Assembly: GCA_949825045.1 (NCBI GenBank)
Contig: OX463821.1
Location: 35,298,486 to 35,362,485 of the forward strand
Origin: Argyresthia goedartella
Taxonomy: Eukaryota > Arthropoda > Insecta > Lepidoptera > Argyresthiidae
Reading direction: 5' to 3'
Length of the DNA stretch: 64,000 nucleotides
Shown: positions 10,318 through 20,295 of the stretch, piece after piece
Position numbering within the stretch: the first letter of the stretch is position 1
How the letters are laid out: every line of letters starts with the position of its first letter
The notes under the pieces: generated by a model
What the model was told of the DNA's origin: nothing
The model's database searches: none
Seen by the model: the letters and a program-made list of their open reading frames with translations, nothing else
Made by a program: the position numbers and the translations under genes

Positions 10318-11563
10318 TTTCAGTGATTGTTATTTTACTTGTTTGATGGAAACCTAAAAGCTTATTCTGGACAATTTATGCTTGCCCTTATTCACAAACT
10401 TGTATGAAATATTGCAAATTAGAATAATGCAAGCCGTAGGGCATGTTGTATACTGAGAGCCAGTATAAGATCGTAGGTGCACCCAGTGTGCCCCCGCCTG
10501 ACCCGTCACGTGCGCGGCGAGATTGCAGTAAATTGCATCCCCTTCCCCTCTCTTCCTCTCCCGCCCCTCCGCTACCCCTTGACCCGCACTCCTTGCGCCT
10601 CGGGCATGGCAAGGGTTGTCACTCTCACTGGACCATTTGCTAAAATATTGATAAATATCTTGCTAGCCTTTTTGACAACAACACAATTTTTGTCAATTTT
10701 TGAAGTAATTTGTTTCTTATTTGGAAGGGTAAGTGGTAAGGGTAGCTTCAACTTAAAAACTGAATTTTTACGTATGGTGTTCCTGGATGTTGGAAATCAC
10801 CCTTAAATATTCAGAATTAGAAGAGATGCTTACTAATATAAGAAGTCTACTGAAACTATCGAATAAATTCATTATCATATCATAATAATAAAAAATATAA
10901 GATATCACAACGACGTTAATAAGAAGAGAAAGAGTCAAAAAGGTGAATCCAATCCTGGGATGTAGGATGAAACCCAAACATCCTCGTCTATTCCAGGTAA
11001 ATCCCGACCCGTGTCCTGTTAATCCCGCATGTCAGACTAGCCGACAACCCTAGTCAGGCGCCGAATTACCACACTCGACGCCGCTGCAGCCGCCGAGTTT
11101 TTATATTTGAATCCCGCGTTCTCGGGATACCTGCCAGTGTGCGCCGGCCTTTACATTGCATTCGCACGGGAAATTGTATTTTTCGTCGCCCCAACGTGGT
11201 CGCTGCGAACAGATTAGTGCTCTGTCTGATACGAGCCAGAGGCATGTTTGTGGCTGCAAGTGCCTGTTATTCAGAAGCAATAAATTCTTGCTTGTGTTTT
11301 CTAACCTGCTCGTTTTTGAATAGACCACACGTTTACCTGGCTAATAATTAAAGTTGTTTGTACCCACTAATGGACTCAGGCCAGCATACATTAAAATAGA
11401 CCGCATACTTTTGTAGATTTTCTGCAGAGAATTTTATTTAACAGAAGAACTTTTTAAACATTTTAAATCGTTATAAGGAGTAAGTCATAGCACAGATATT
11501 TTAATATTATACTAAAAGTCAAAGTCAATATTTGTGGATTACCTATTCAGATTAGCCGAGTAG
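10318..11563. other. No gene seen; mixed repeat relics
   Basis: 10440-10640 is a GC- and pyrimidine-rich stretch. 10640-11030 is AT-rich. 11030-11345 is a GC-rich to AT-rich segment beginning TGTCAGACTAGCC, with AATAAA at about 11279 followed by T/G-rich sequence. It has the look of a solo LTR, but I could not find a matching target duplication. Remaining sequence was not recognised. No reading frame here has family-like residues. Confidence 0.35.
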
Positions 11564-11752
11564 TTAAAAAACCGTTCAAGTGCGAGTCGAACTCGCGCAC
11601 GAAGGGTTCCGTAACACCGTACTATGGGCTGGTATGGTGTGAATAGTTTGGATTTAACATAGCAAAATATTGTTTAAAAAGTTATTGGTGTGGCTACTTT
11701 CACACTCCATGTACTTAACCAGGTGCATTCATAAGTTTGTATGTGGTTTACA
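11564..11752 (-). repeat. TCCGTC-repeat family, inverted 3' half
   Basis: The reverse complement of 12647-12832 over about 187 bp with scattered mismatches. It holds the CAAGTGCGAGTCG...GAAGGGTTCCG end and the GGTGCATTCATAAG block. It is the 3' half of a minus-strand copy whose 5' half is at 12833-13006. Confidence 0.8.
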
Positions 11753-11791
11753 GATAAATAATAGTACATTACTTCAGAGGGAAGAAAGTGA

Positions 11792-11864
11792 CAGTTCCAT
11801 ACCGAGATTATGGCATTTGCGCCACGAGCTTGCGAGGGGCGCAACCATTTGAGGTATGGAACTG
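11792..11864. repeat. Hairpin with 12-bp perfect stem
   Basis: CAGTTCCATACC at 11792-11803 and GGTATGGAACTG at 11853-11864 are perfect inverted copies. A second inner stem pairs an ATGGCATTTGCGCC-like arm with GGCGCAACCAT. The RNA would fold into a long hairpin; this is a probable MITE core. Confidence 0.7.
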
Positions 11865-12427
11865 TACTTTATCCTGAGGTATGTATAGTGCTTTTTATTA
11901 CACCTACGAGGAAAATTATAGACATAAATGCATCCATATTTTACAAAAAACACAAAGATAAATGCTAAATCAATCGAAGTTTTTGCGAAAATGCGCGGGA
12001 TTTTCCCTTTTTTATTCGCCCGTTTCTGGAGTAGGCTAAGATCATAGGTCATGCAGCCACTTCTTCCGTGATTCCGCGCGTTTTATATACAAAAATAATT
12101 TCGTTTTTAATTTTCTGTATGCACCAAGGAGGTTGGTAACTGGTAAAAAAAAAACTGTATGTGGCCAGTAACAATTTACTTGAAATTAGTAGACAGTTAA
12201 AGTCTCTTTGCAGTATGACTGCTGACAAATAAAAAAAAAAACGGGTATGTAATGGAATTTCATACATACTTCCCACCCTTGGGTCGGAAGGATTTTCATA
12301 CAAACTTCCATACCTTGGGATGAAAGGATTTGAAGGGCGGGATAAAGGCGTTTCTTCCCTCTAATTGGTATAATTAGTATGTATTTTCAGAGCAGGTGTG
12401 ATAAAAATAATTTTATTCTGTTTTTTG

Positions 12428-12832
12428 GGTTCCGTACCCGAAGGGTTCCAAACGGGACCCTATTACTAAGACTTCGCTGTCCGTCCGTCCGTCCGTCCGT
12501 CCGTCTGTCACCAGGCTGTATCTCAAGAACCTAGCTAGCTAGAGAGTTGAAATTTTCACAGATTATGTATTTCTGTTGCCGCTATAACAACAAATACTAA
12601 AAAACAGGATAAAATAAATATTTAAGGGGGCTCCCATACAACAATACCACATACAAACTTATGAATGCACCTGGTTACGTACATGGAGTGTGAAAGTAAC
12701 CGCACCAATAACTTTGTAAACAATATTTTGCTGTGTAAAATCCAAACTATTCACTCCACACCATCGCTTCCATTGAACGGTGGTACGGAACCCTTCGTGC
12801 GCTATTTAGGCTCGCACTTGACCGTTTTTTTT
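12428..12832 (+). repeat. TCCGTC-repeat family, full plus-strand copy
   Basis: Starts GGTTCCGTACCCGAAGGG, contains a pure TCCG tetranucleotide run at about 12480-12503, a block around ACCAGGCTGTATCTC, an AT-rich centre, and ends CGCACTTGACCG plus a T run. Other copies lie at 27685-28057 and 40752-41112. There is no coding capacity. I know this as a very common lepidopteran interspersed repeat, from recall only. Confidence 0.8.
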
Positions 12833-13006
12833 AGTATTTGTTGTAAGAGCAGCAACAGAAATATATAATAGAGTATATCATCTGTTCAAATTTCAACTGT
12901 CTAACTATCACGGTTCATGAGATACAGCCTGGTGACAGACGGACGGACGGAAGGACAGCGGAGTCTTATATATAGGGTCCCGTTTACCCTTTAGGTACGG
13001 AACCTC
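12833..13006 (-). repeat. TCCGTC-repeat family, inverted 5' half
   Basis: The reverse complement of 12428-12599, including GGTGACAGACGGACGGACGG. With 11564-11752 it makes one minus-strand copy split by about 1.08 kb that contains the plus-strand copy. Confidence 0.8.
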
Positions 13007-13146
13007 AAAGATACCTTAAGAAAAGGTTGGTCGTAATGTTTCAACGAACCCTTCATACCCAACTAGCCGCGTACTGAATAGCTTTTATGCGTATATTCAG
13101 GTTTTTCTTTACATCTCTTTTTCTACTGAATTTGCTGTCCATCAAT

Positions 13147-13925
13147 CAAGTGGAATATGGTTGTTGGTGAAAAAAGTTACACGAGGCCATTGCCCTATTC
13201 GATGTGCTTTTTTGGGCCGAGTTTATTAATCTGTGGCCGAGCGTAAATACGAGTTCCGGAATTGATATTTCAGTATGATGTGGAATTTTGAAATATGGCA
13301 GAGATAAGTTTAATAATACGAATGGACTAACTGATGTAAAAACCATTTTTGAACTAAAGTTAATCCCAAAAGCTGACACATGTAATAATGTTGTTTCGCA
13401 TGATTTATCGTGGGTCCGGGGAGGAATTGCAAAACAAAATCTAGCAGTAGCGTTTTGTACTCTTTGTACAAGTTTTTGCGTCTTTTCAAATAGACATGAA
13501 CCGTTATACAATAGTTCAGCTTTGCCAGTACTAAGGCTTCACTTAATTGTATTCTCAGGTCAACGCTGAGGAGATCCCGGATTCTATACAGGACTTTAAG
13601 CCTATAGAAACAGTTCCTAACAACCTCAAGAACATGACCCTCGAAACGTAGTTTGTCATCCATGAGAAGGCCAAGATTACGAGCTTCACGGACCCGCGCA
13701 ATAGCGACACCATTAACAAGGACCTGTGGATCATGCGTAAATATTGCCTGAATCTGATTTTTTGACCTCAGTATCATGTTTTTCGACTTATTTGAGTTAA
13801 GAACCAAAGTATTGTTCCTGAATGACCAACGAAATTTTACAACCAGTTGGTCAATTAGAGGGTATAATTTTGTTCCTAATGAACCAACTGCTTGAGCGTC
13901 AACAATAAAGCAAGTAAAATTATTC
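13147..13925 (-). pseudogene. LINE RT C-terminal fragment
   Basis: The minus strand carries the post-palm region of a LINE RT. It has a start resembling FTCFIVDAQ, then LNSNKSKNMILRSKNQ, LVNGVAIARVREARNLGLL, VVRNCFYRLKVLYRIR and LVQRVQNATARFCF. A frameshift near 13480-13510 separates the 13310-13807 and 13146-13511 frames. The catalytic domain is absent. The order of motifs matches the C-terminal piece expected of LINE-1 relatives, so it may be a 3'-end fragment of a related family. Confidence 0.82.
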
Positions 13926-14280
13926 TGGAATGTCCAACTAAAGTTATTGAAAGACTACTATACTATATACTATACTAATACTATACTATATATGGCGATA
14001 CCAAGGGGAACAGACACACGTTCTCTGTCCCCATATAAAATGTAAGAACATACCCGTAAGTCCAAATTATTTCTTGCTATACATCTAGACACAGGTTATA
14101 TACGTTTCCGAATATGTTGTTACAAATGGAAAAGTCATAGGTTATCCCGGAAAATCGCGTGTGACTCCGTTTGGAGTCATGGACTTATCAATGTAATAAT
14201 GTGTGTATCCATGCGGAGTCATGGACGTATGGATCTAAAATTCTTTGCTTGCAAAGTTTATTTCATATACCCTCACGTTT
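13926..14280. other. No gene seen; AT-rich short repeat
   Basis: 13965-13995 is a run of ACTATACTAT-type repeats. The rest, including two similar GGAGTCATGGAC motifs at about 14172 and 14214, was not recognised. Confidence 0.5.
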
Positions 14281-14464
14281 TAGGAGGAGAGATTGCAGCC
14301 ATGCAAAAGACTGATATCACCGTTGTAAAGTGGCATGATAAACGTGATGTGTTACTTCTTTCTACCTTGAAAGGAAAAGAAATGAAAATGAGTGGAGGGC
14401 GTAGACCACAACTCAAACCTGAAAGTCCTATAAAATTTGATCTTTGTTGTAATTATTTTAAATG
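14281..14464 (+). pseudogene. piggyBac transposase fragment
   Basis: The last 60 codons of the 14199-14465 frame read VVKWHDKRDVLLLSTLKG followed by a basic, proline-containing stretch. A K/R-W-x-DKR-V-LST block is characteristic of the piggyBac (PGBD) transposase domain, after the second catalytic aspartate. Only this segment remains. The frame upstream of about residue 28 is not recognisable, and the rest of the gene is missing. It ends in a TCTA microsatellite. Confidence 0.6.
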
Positions 14465-14467
14465 ATT

Positions 14468-14493
14468 TATCTATCTATCTATCTATCTATCTA
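14468..14493. repeat. (TATC)n microsatellite
   Basis: Six and a half perfect TATC units. Confidence 0.98.
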
Positions 14494-15383
14494 ACATGGG
14501 GTCTTATAAAGTATTCGTTAAAAAATGACATCCCCGTATTTTCTTGATGCTATCTTCTCTGACGGGCGTAATTCCGAAGCACAGATAGAGTAAATGGAGT
14601 TTCCTTTTCTTGTGCGAGATTCATCCTTGAATGGTGATTCACTTCACTTCAACTGAAAGGGAGATTTGCTTTTACAAACTCAAACCTTAATTAGTCATGT
14701 ACTCATTTGTTTAGTTGACCATATTGGATTTTTTTCCATGTATATGAGACTTAAGTAAGTGTTTGACTTGTAAAAATGCATAATTTTACCTTTTTGCATT
14801 AAAAGATTTGAGTTTTGAGTTTTGTAAACTCTCCTTGAAAATCTTTTTGACAAAATAGGGCTAATTTTTAAACAATTTTTATGTGGTTCGGTGCTACATT
14901 ATTTCAGTTTGAGTCGAGCGTATTGTTAACGCTCTCTTTTCTTTCTCATGTGCAAGTAAATTGAAATTCGTATTCATTTTATATACATTTTTCGCATCAT
15001 CTTATATAGGTACTCTCTAACGACTAACTAACTCTAGGAAACAAAATTCATATCAACAAAAACTATATTCACTATATGTCTTTCTCTATCTCTCAGTTTA
15101 TACTCGTGCGTGGATATAAAAATATTTTAAAAGGAGAAAAAGAGAAAAATAAAGGTACCTACTAATAGAAACATACCTTAAATATATGTTGTTATATTGA
15201 TTAATTATCTAAAAATAAACCTTTACTCCTATATAGCCAGGTGATTATTTTATGTTTTGCTTCCTCTTTTTGTATTCCTTTGTGTTTATATATTTTATGT
15301 ATTATTGTTAATATTGTTATTTGTACTTATGAAGTGAATAAATCCTACCAATGAAGAAATATTACTTTTAATCATTTTCTGGG
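14494..15383. other. No gene seen; AT-rich sequence
   Basis: AT-rich with several near-repeats such as GAGTTTTGAGTTTTGTAAACTC. I see no reading frame, RNA gene or element boundary. Confidence 0.5.
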
Positions 15384-15614
15384 CCGCGTTGTATCCCACG
15401 GGCTTTTCAGAATTTCGAACTGCTCGAAAAGCCAGAGGGCTACAGTGCGATGCTGCGTTGTACCACACGGGTTTATCAGCCGCTCACATTTCGCCCGCTT
15501 TTCAAAAATTAGCTTCTAGTTAAAAAACCGTAGCGCTACAACTCTACAACGCGCCTATGTATTTCATAATTATTTTTTGCACAAAGATATAATATAAAAA
15601 GTCTATGCACTACA

Positions 15615-15737
15615 CTATCCTATATATGTACATATTATATATGGATATTCTATATATGGACATACTATATATGGACATACTTTATATGTATATTCTCTAT
15701 ATGAACATACTATATATGGACATACTATATATGTCCG
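15615..15737. repeat. Degenerate 15-bp tandem repeat
   Basis: About eight imperfect copies of a TATATATGGACATAC unit with indels. Confidence 0.85.
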
Positions 15738-16079
15738 ACATACAGTGCGGAGAAATCTTCATCCGGTCGCCTAGTAACGCCTGAGCGACAACATAAGCCT
15801 GTTCCTTTGCCCCCTCCGGTACTCTATGCAGCATGTTACCCATCTCCAGCCGGTCCTGACCCACCAGCAGCAGCTCTAGCCGTGACCTCAACGTGTTTAG
15901 GCAGTTCCACGTGAATGCTTTAAATTCAATGCTGATGGTGGTGAGGTCTGGAGAGTGCTGGCCAGCGACAAGGTGGAGGCCTCTTGCATTTCCATCTGAT
16001 AATGCGCCATCCGGGTTTTGAATGATTCCTCAATCTTGTACATGTTGGCGCTCAAATTGTTGTCCGTGGTGCGTGACAT
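15738..16079 (-). pseudogene. Unrecognised degraded reading frame
   Basis: Two minus-strand frames abut (15897-16079 and 15697-15891), rich in charged and leucine residues. The composition and GC content differ from the AT-rich surroundings, so this was probably coding once. It resembles the coiled-coil part of a retroelement gag or ORF1 only in composition. I do not recognise a family. Confidence 0.3.
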
Positions 16080-17058
16080 ACTAAATATCTGCGTGATATA
16101 CTAAATTGTGGTAAGTGTAATAATTGTCCAGTGTGTAGAATCGGAATCAGGCTTAAATTTAGCTTATAATGATTGGCATAAAATTGATGATTATAATATA
16201 AAATAAATTTTATTTGGGAAATCGAAAATATTGGTTGGGTTTGGCTGACTACCTCAGAGAAAAAGCATTTCCTAATTTTAGTAATTCAAATTTATACTTG
16301 TTATTGATTAAGTTTGTTTAAGTTACGCCCGATTTTACATTAATTAGATAATCTTTTTTTTGTAGAATTTTTGTTCACCACTGTTATCATTGTCAAATCT
16401 AATCAACTCAAAATCCACATCCGAGAATAATAAATTTTTTTTAATCGTTGCGCACATCTTGATTATGATTGAAATAACTGCGTCTTAACCAAATCGCCAT
16501 ACCTATGAAGTTGTGACCTTGAAACGCACGCAATCCCAAAACTGCCTAATAATATTGGATCTCTTTATTCCACTCATCAATAAGGTACTTAATGCTCTCT
16601 TTCACGTCTAGCGCGTGCATCGCACCGCACGTGCTTGTTGCACTAATCCACTTTCCCTTTCACGCCTAACGCATGGGTCACAGGCGCTGTACCCCACGGG
16701 CTGTTCAGATGATGAATTGTCAACGTGAGCGCTGAAAAATCCCGTGTGGTACAACGCAGCGTCGCGCTGTAGCGCTCTGGCTTTTCAAGCGGTTCGAAAT
16801 TCTGAAAAGCTCGCGGGGCACAACGCGGACCACCCAGGGCAAATGACGTTCAATCAATCAGCGCGCAAGGTTCGTTCCGTGGTTCACACTTTCACAGCTA
16901 GACACGGATATATTATTATAAACTATCGAAAATTATTTCGTTAAATTGTAAGCAGTCCGTTGAGTTCACAGTATATCGATAGTTTACGATCTACGAACGG
17001 TTTTCACAATATTACGATGAAGTGTCGTGCAATCGTACCGTACGTACAATTAAATAAA

Positions 17059-17908
17059 CAGGATGTCCCACGGCTATGTCACATGGAGGGAAAGTAATAG
17101 CATTTTACTGGAAAATTACTGTATATTGTTTGAAAACAAATTGAACAGAATTCAGAGATTTAAAAAAAAACGTGTTTTACCGCGGAATCGAACCTGCCAA
17201 ATGTGGAAATAAAAAACCTATAACGTAACTATAAACTAGTTCAATATAAGACTATTTCCAGAACAAGTAAAATTTTATTGTCTTCCTTTTATTTAAGATA
17301 CTATGTTTCTACGACAAAACTGATCTTTATGACGAACGGTATCGTAAAAATTCAGGGTTATTTTTCCACATTTGGTGCGTTCGAGTCCCGGTTAATATAG
17401 GCGATTAAAAAACAGTCTTTGAATGCAGTTCAAATTGTTTAAAAAAAGGAATGTTGAAAAACAAAATAAAGTCTTTATCTAAAATATTTAATCCATCTAC
17501 GACCCAAGGTTACATAGGTTTTGATTTTTTATAATAATAATAATAATACCTTGGACACTATTTACACACATTGATCTAGCCCCAAACTAGGATTCCCTAT
17601 ATCTTGGGTACTAGACAACGATAAACATACTTATATAGATAAATATTATACTTAGATAGATAAACAACCATGACTAGGGTACAAACATCCGTTCTCATCA
17701 AACAAATATTTGCCCCCACCGGGACTCGAACCCGGGACCTTTGGCTTCGTAGACAGGGTCACTGCCGACTCGGCCATTCGGGTCGTCTAATTACCAAGTT
17801 TTTATTACCATGGCATGAGATTCAAACCAACGATGCCTCAAAATGGGGTTGGGTTGGTGGGAAGTTAAGGTACGTTCTCTCTATGTGGCTAAGCCGTGGG
17901 ACATCCTG
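17059..17908. mobile_element. MITE-like element with CAGGATGTCCCACGG ends
   Basis: The left end (17059-17090) and right end (17875-17908) are inverted copies starting CAGGATGTCCCACGGCT and continuing through CACAT. Inside, a second inverted pair (about 17178-17221 and 17351-17395, centred on CCAAATGTGGAAA) adds foldback character. A SINE (17527-17790) is inserted in its right half. It has no coding capacity. Confidence 0.65.
17527..17790 (-). mobile_element. SINE-A, full tRNA-derived copy
   Basis: Read on the minus strand. The head has an A box (TGGCCGAGTCGG) and B box (GGTTCGAGTCC) spaced as in a tRNA, so it is a polymerase III promoter. A unique body follows, ending in GTGTAAATAGTGTCCAAGG and a TTATTA-type tail (at 17527-17546 on the plus strand). 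The head would not fold as a functional tRNA. Partial copies lie at 18528-18622/21958-22040, 25278-25440 and 38357-38520. Confidence 0.88.
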
Positions 17909-17946
17909 TACATGTCCGTACTAAAACCAAAAACCTGTCAGCTTAC

Positions 17947-18239
17947 CTGGCGGCGTCGCCAAGTGCTCTGCGGGTAGTTAAGCGAAAGCTCTGCTCTTTC
18001 AATGGCGACAGGCGACGAGGGGGCGGGGCGGCGGGCGACACGAAGGCGGCTCGCAACGTCATGTAGATTATTATGTAGATTTTCATGCAAGCTACAAGGC
18101 AGTTAATCTGCGAAGCCGTTGCACCCGTCACTACAGTGAAACTAAGGCATTTCTGCTGGAGGTGGGTCCGGTACATTAATGTACATTTTGTACCATAAAT
18201 ATACAGTACTCTATGTACAAATGTCATTATATATACCAC
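17947..18239 (-). other. Candidate host exon with splice donor (weak)
   Basis: A GC-rich minus-strand segment with an open frame of about 98 codons ends at CGCCGCCAG/GTAAGC. That is a consensus splice donor (exon end at 17947). No repeat-family match is evident, unlike most of the window. The translation has no recognised domain and is alanine/arginine/proline-rich at its end. It may be a first exon or 5' UTR of a host gene to the left on the minus strand, or a chance site. Confidence 0.25.
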
Positions 18240-18527
18240 ATATTATGTACATATTCATATTTACGGTACAGACTTAGCACGGCGGAATGGGCTGGCCCCT
18301 TGTTACTGTAGCAGTGTCTGTGTCTATCCAAACGCTCAAAAGGCTGATATCCGAATGGATATAGGCGTGACGTAATGTCTGTACTTACCTATAGTATGAC
18401 TTCGTAAAAGCTGGCAGATAGTCGTAGAGTAACTCGAGTTAGTTAATATTCCGTTAATCTGCTACATCTCCAGTAATACTAGAAAAAGGCCAAATGGTTT
18501 ATTTGTGCTATGACAAGCAATTAATAA
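18240..18527. other. No gene seen
   Basis: Mixed-composition sequence between the candidate exon and the split SINE. No frames, boxes or repeats recognised. Confidence 0.5.
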
Positions 18528-18622
18528 TACAATAATAATAATAATACCTTGGACACTATTTACACAAATTGATCTATCCCCAAACTAGGATTACCTCTAT
18601 CTATAGGGTACTAGACAACGAT
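18528..18622 (-). repeat. SINE-A, 3' part (split by LINE-2 copy A)
   Basis: Matches the tail half of the SINE at 17527-17790 (AATAATACCTTGGACACTAT... to ACAACGATA). The head half continues at 21958, after the LINE. Confidence 0.85.
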
Positions 18623-18849
18623 ATTGACCCTGTTATTGTAGAGAAAATAACTAGGGTGCAAGTAGGAAATGACGAGTGTAGAAAAAATTATACTAAACCT
18701 TTGTATGTTAAGAGTAATGTGACATGCACTCCTATTGGTAATTCACCTGTTAATCATACTTTGCATGCAACGTTGGAATCTGTTCCAAGTAATATAAATT
18801 AGTTCACAAGACAATAGAGGAAATCTCTAGCATTCAAGAGCCACTAAAT

Positions 18850-20295
18850 ATGTCAAAATGTAAGCCCCAGTTAAATATTGCCCATCAAAACATCCTGGGG
18901 CTACCTGGAAAAGAACTTGTATTAGAATTATTTCTAAAAAATTCTGACATTGATATAATTTGTGTTACAGAACACTGGTTGAAGTAAAATATGATGTCTT
19001 TTAAAATAAATAATTACAAAATTGTCAGTTGTTACAATAGAAAGACTGCTGATAGAGGTGGTTCTTTAATCTTAGTGAAAAATAATATTAAGGTGAAACA
19101 ACGCAAAGATATTCTTGCACTTACTGTTGAAAGACAAATAGAGGTATCCTGTGTTGAGTTGGATAGCCATATTATTGTTTGTGTCTACAGGCCAGCGAGG
19201 GATGAAAAAGGCCATGGCAATTTCGAAATATTTGAGAAAATTATGGAGGAAGCCCTCTCGAAACTATGTAATAACAGAAAAAAGTTAACGATTTGTGGCG
19301 ATCTTAATGTAGATTTGCTTGTAGGAGCAACAATGAAACAACGATTAATAAATTTATTCAAATCGTTTAACTTATGTCAAGTATTTTTAGAGCCAACTAG
19401 ATTTACACTCACCAGCCAAACTTGCTTAGATAACGTTTTTTGTGACTGTGCATTCTTAAGTAAAAGTGTAATTAACTGCTTACCTTACGATCACAGTGGT
19501 CAAACAGTTTCATTCCCAATTGCTATTAAGGATAAGACTGGTCCATCATTTTATAGGCCTATTACATCCCATAGACTAGAGACATATACGAAAAATTTAG
19601 ATATAAATTTGCCAGTACCGGATTTTAATGAACAGAACCCAAACAAAATATACTCAGACTTCTTCAACATTATTCAGACAGAATTCAATAAAGTTTTTAA
19701 ATTAAAGAAAGTCAGTGACTACAACAGTAAATCGAAATTTAATGACTGGGCAACGTTTGGAATTCGTAAAAGTAGAGTTATCTTGTATGACTTTTATGAT
19801 CAAAAAACCTATAACTTTGATCGAAAATTTCATGACTACGTTAAAAAATATTCCAAAACATTCAAGTTGGTTTGTAGAACTGCAAAAACTTTACACATTA
19901 ATAGAAAAATTCAAAATTCAAATAATAGAATGAAAACAGTTTGGCAAATAATAAACCGTGGAACTAGCAAATTTATACTAAGGGACAATGATTTCTGCCT
20001 AAAGATAGGTGATGATGTTGTTAAATCCAGCGATGATGTTGCTCGAGCTTTTGAAACATTCTTCACCAATGTACCCCTACTCACAACAGATCGTCTTAAT
20101 TCATCTCCATATGAAGCAGAGAATTTATTAAAAAATAACACGAGCGTCAGTAAGGTATATTTAAAATTTCATCATGTATATCCCCAGGACATTGTCAAAA
20201 CGTTTAAATTACTTAACTTAAAAAATACGGAAGACCTGTGGGTTATATCAGTCAAAGTCATTGGTTCAGTAATTCTAGTTATAGCCCACATTTAG
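18850..20295 (+). pseudogene. LINE-2 endonuclease and linker
   Basis: ATG at 18850 opens the endonuclease domain. HQNILGL and TEHWL motifs are visible, then an in-frame TAA at 18985-18987, then continuation in the same frame (from 18991) with GDLNVDLL and the C-terminal YDHSGQ motif (S-D-H in active enzymes). After about residue 190 of that frame a linker leads to the RT, and the frame is lost at about 20230-20295 by a frameshift. It would nick target DNA; with a stop and a changed active-site motif it is dead. Confidence 0.85.

Larger units (their letters stand above)
15384..16829. mobile_element. Foldback-type element with long inverted arms
   Basis: The left arm (15384-15491) and right arm (16720-16829) are inverted copies over about 108 bp with moderate divergence. 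Both hold a CCGCGTTGT outer end, the CAGAATTTCGAAC block and CCACACGGG. A partial direct copy of the outer arm (CCCACGGGCTGTTCAG) lies just inside the right arm at about 16691-16709. The interior holds a 15-bp tandem repeat and a degraded minus-strand open stretch. I cannot assign a superfamily. Confidence 0.65.

Noticed and set aside
11030..11345. Solo LTR
   Set aside because: TG start and AATAAA are present, but no matching target duplication or clear CA end was found, so it is only mentioned in the gap description.
17700..17790. True tRNA gene on the minus strand
   Set aside because: A and B boxes are present, but the head continues into a SINE body with a TTATTA tail, recurs in several places and does not give a proper cloverleaf.
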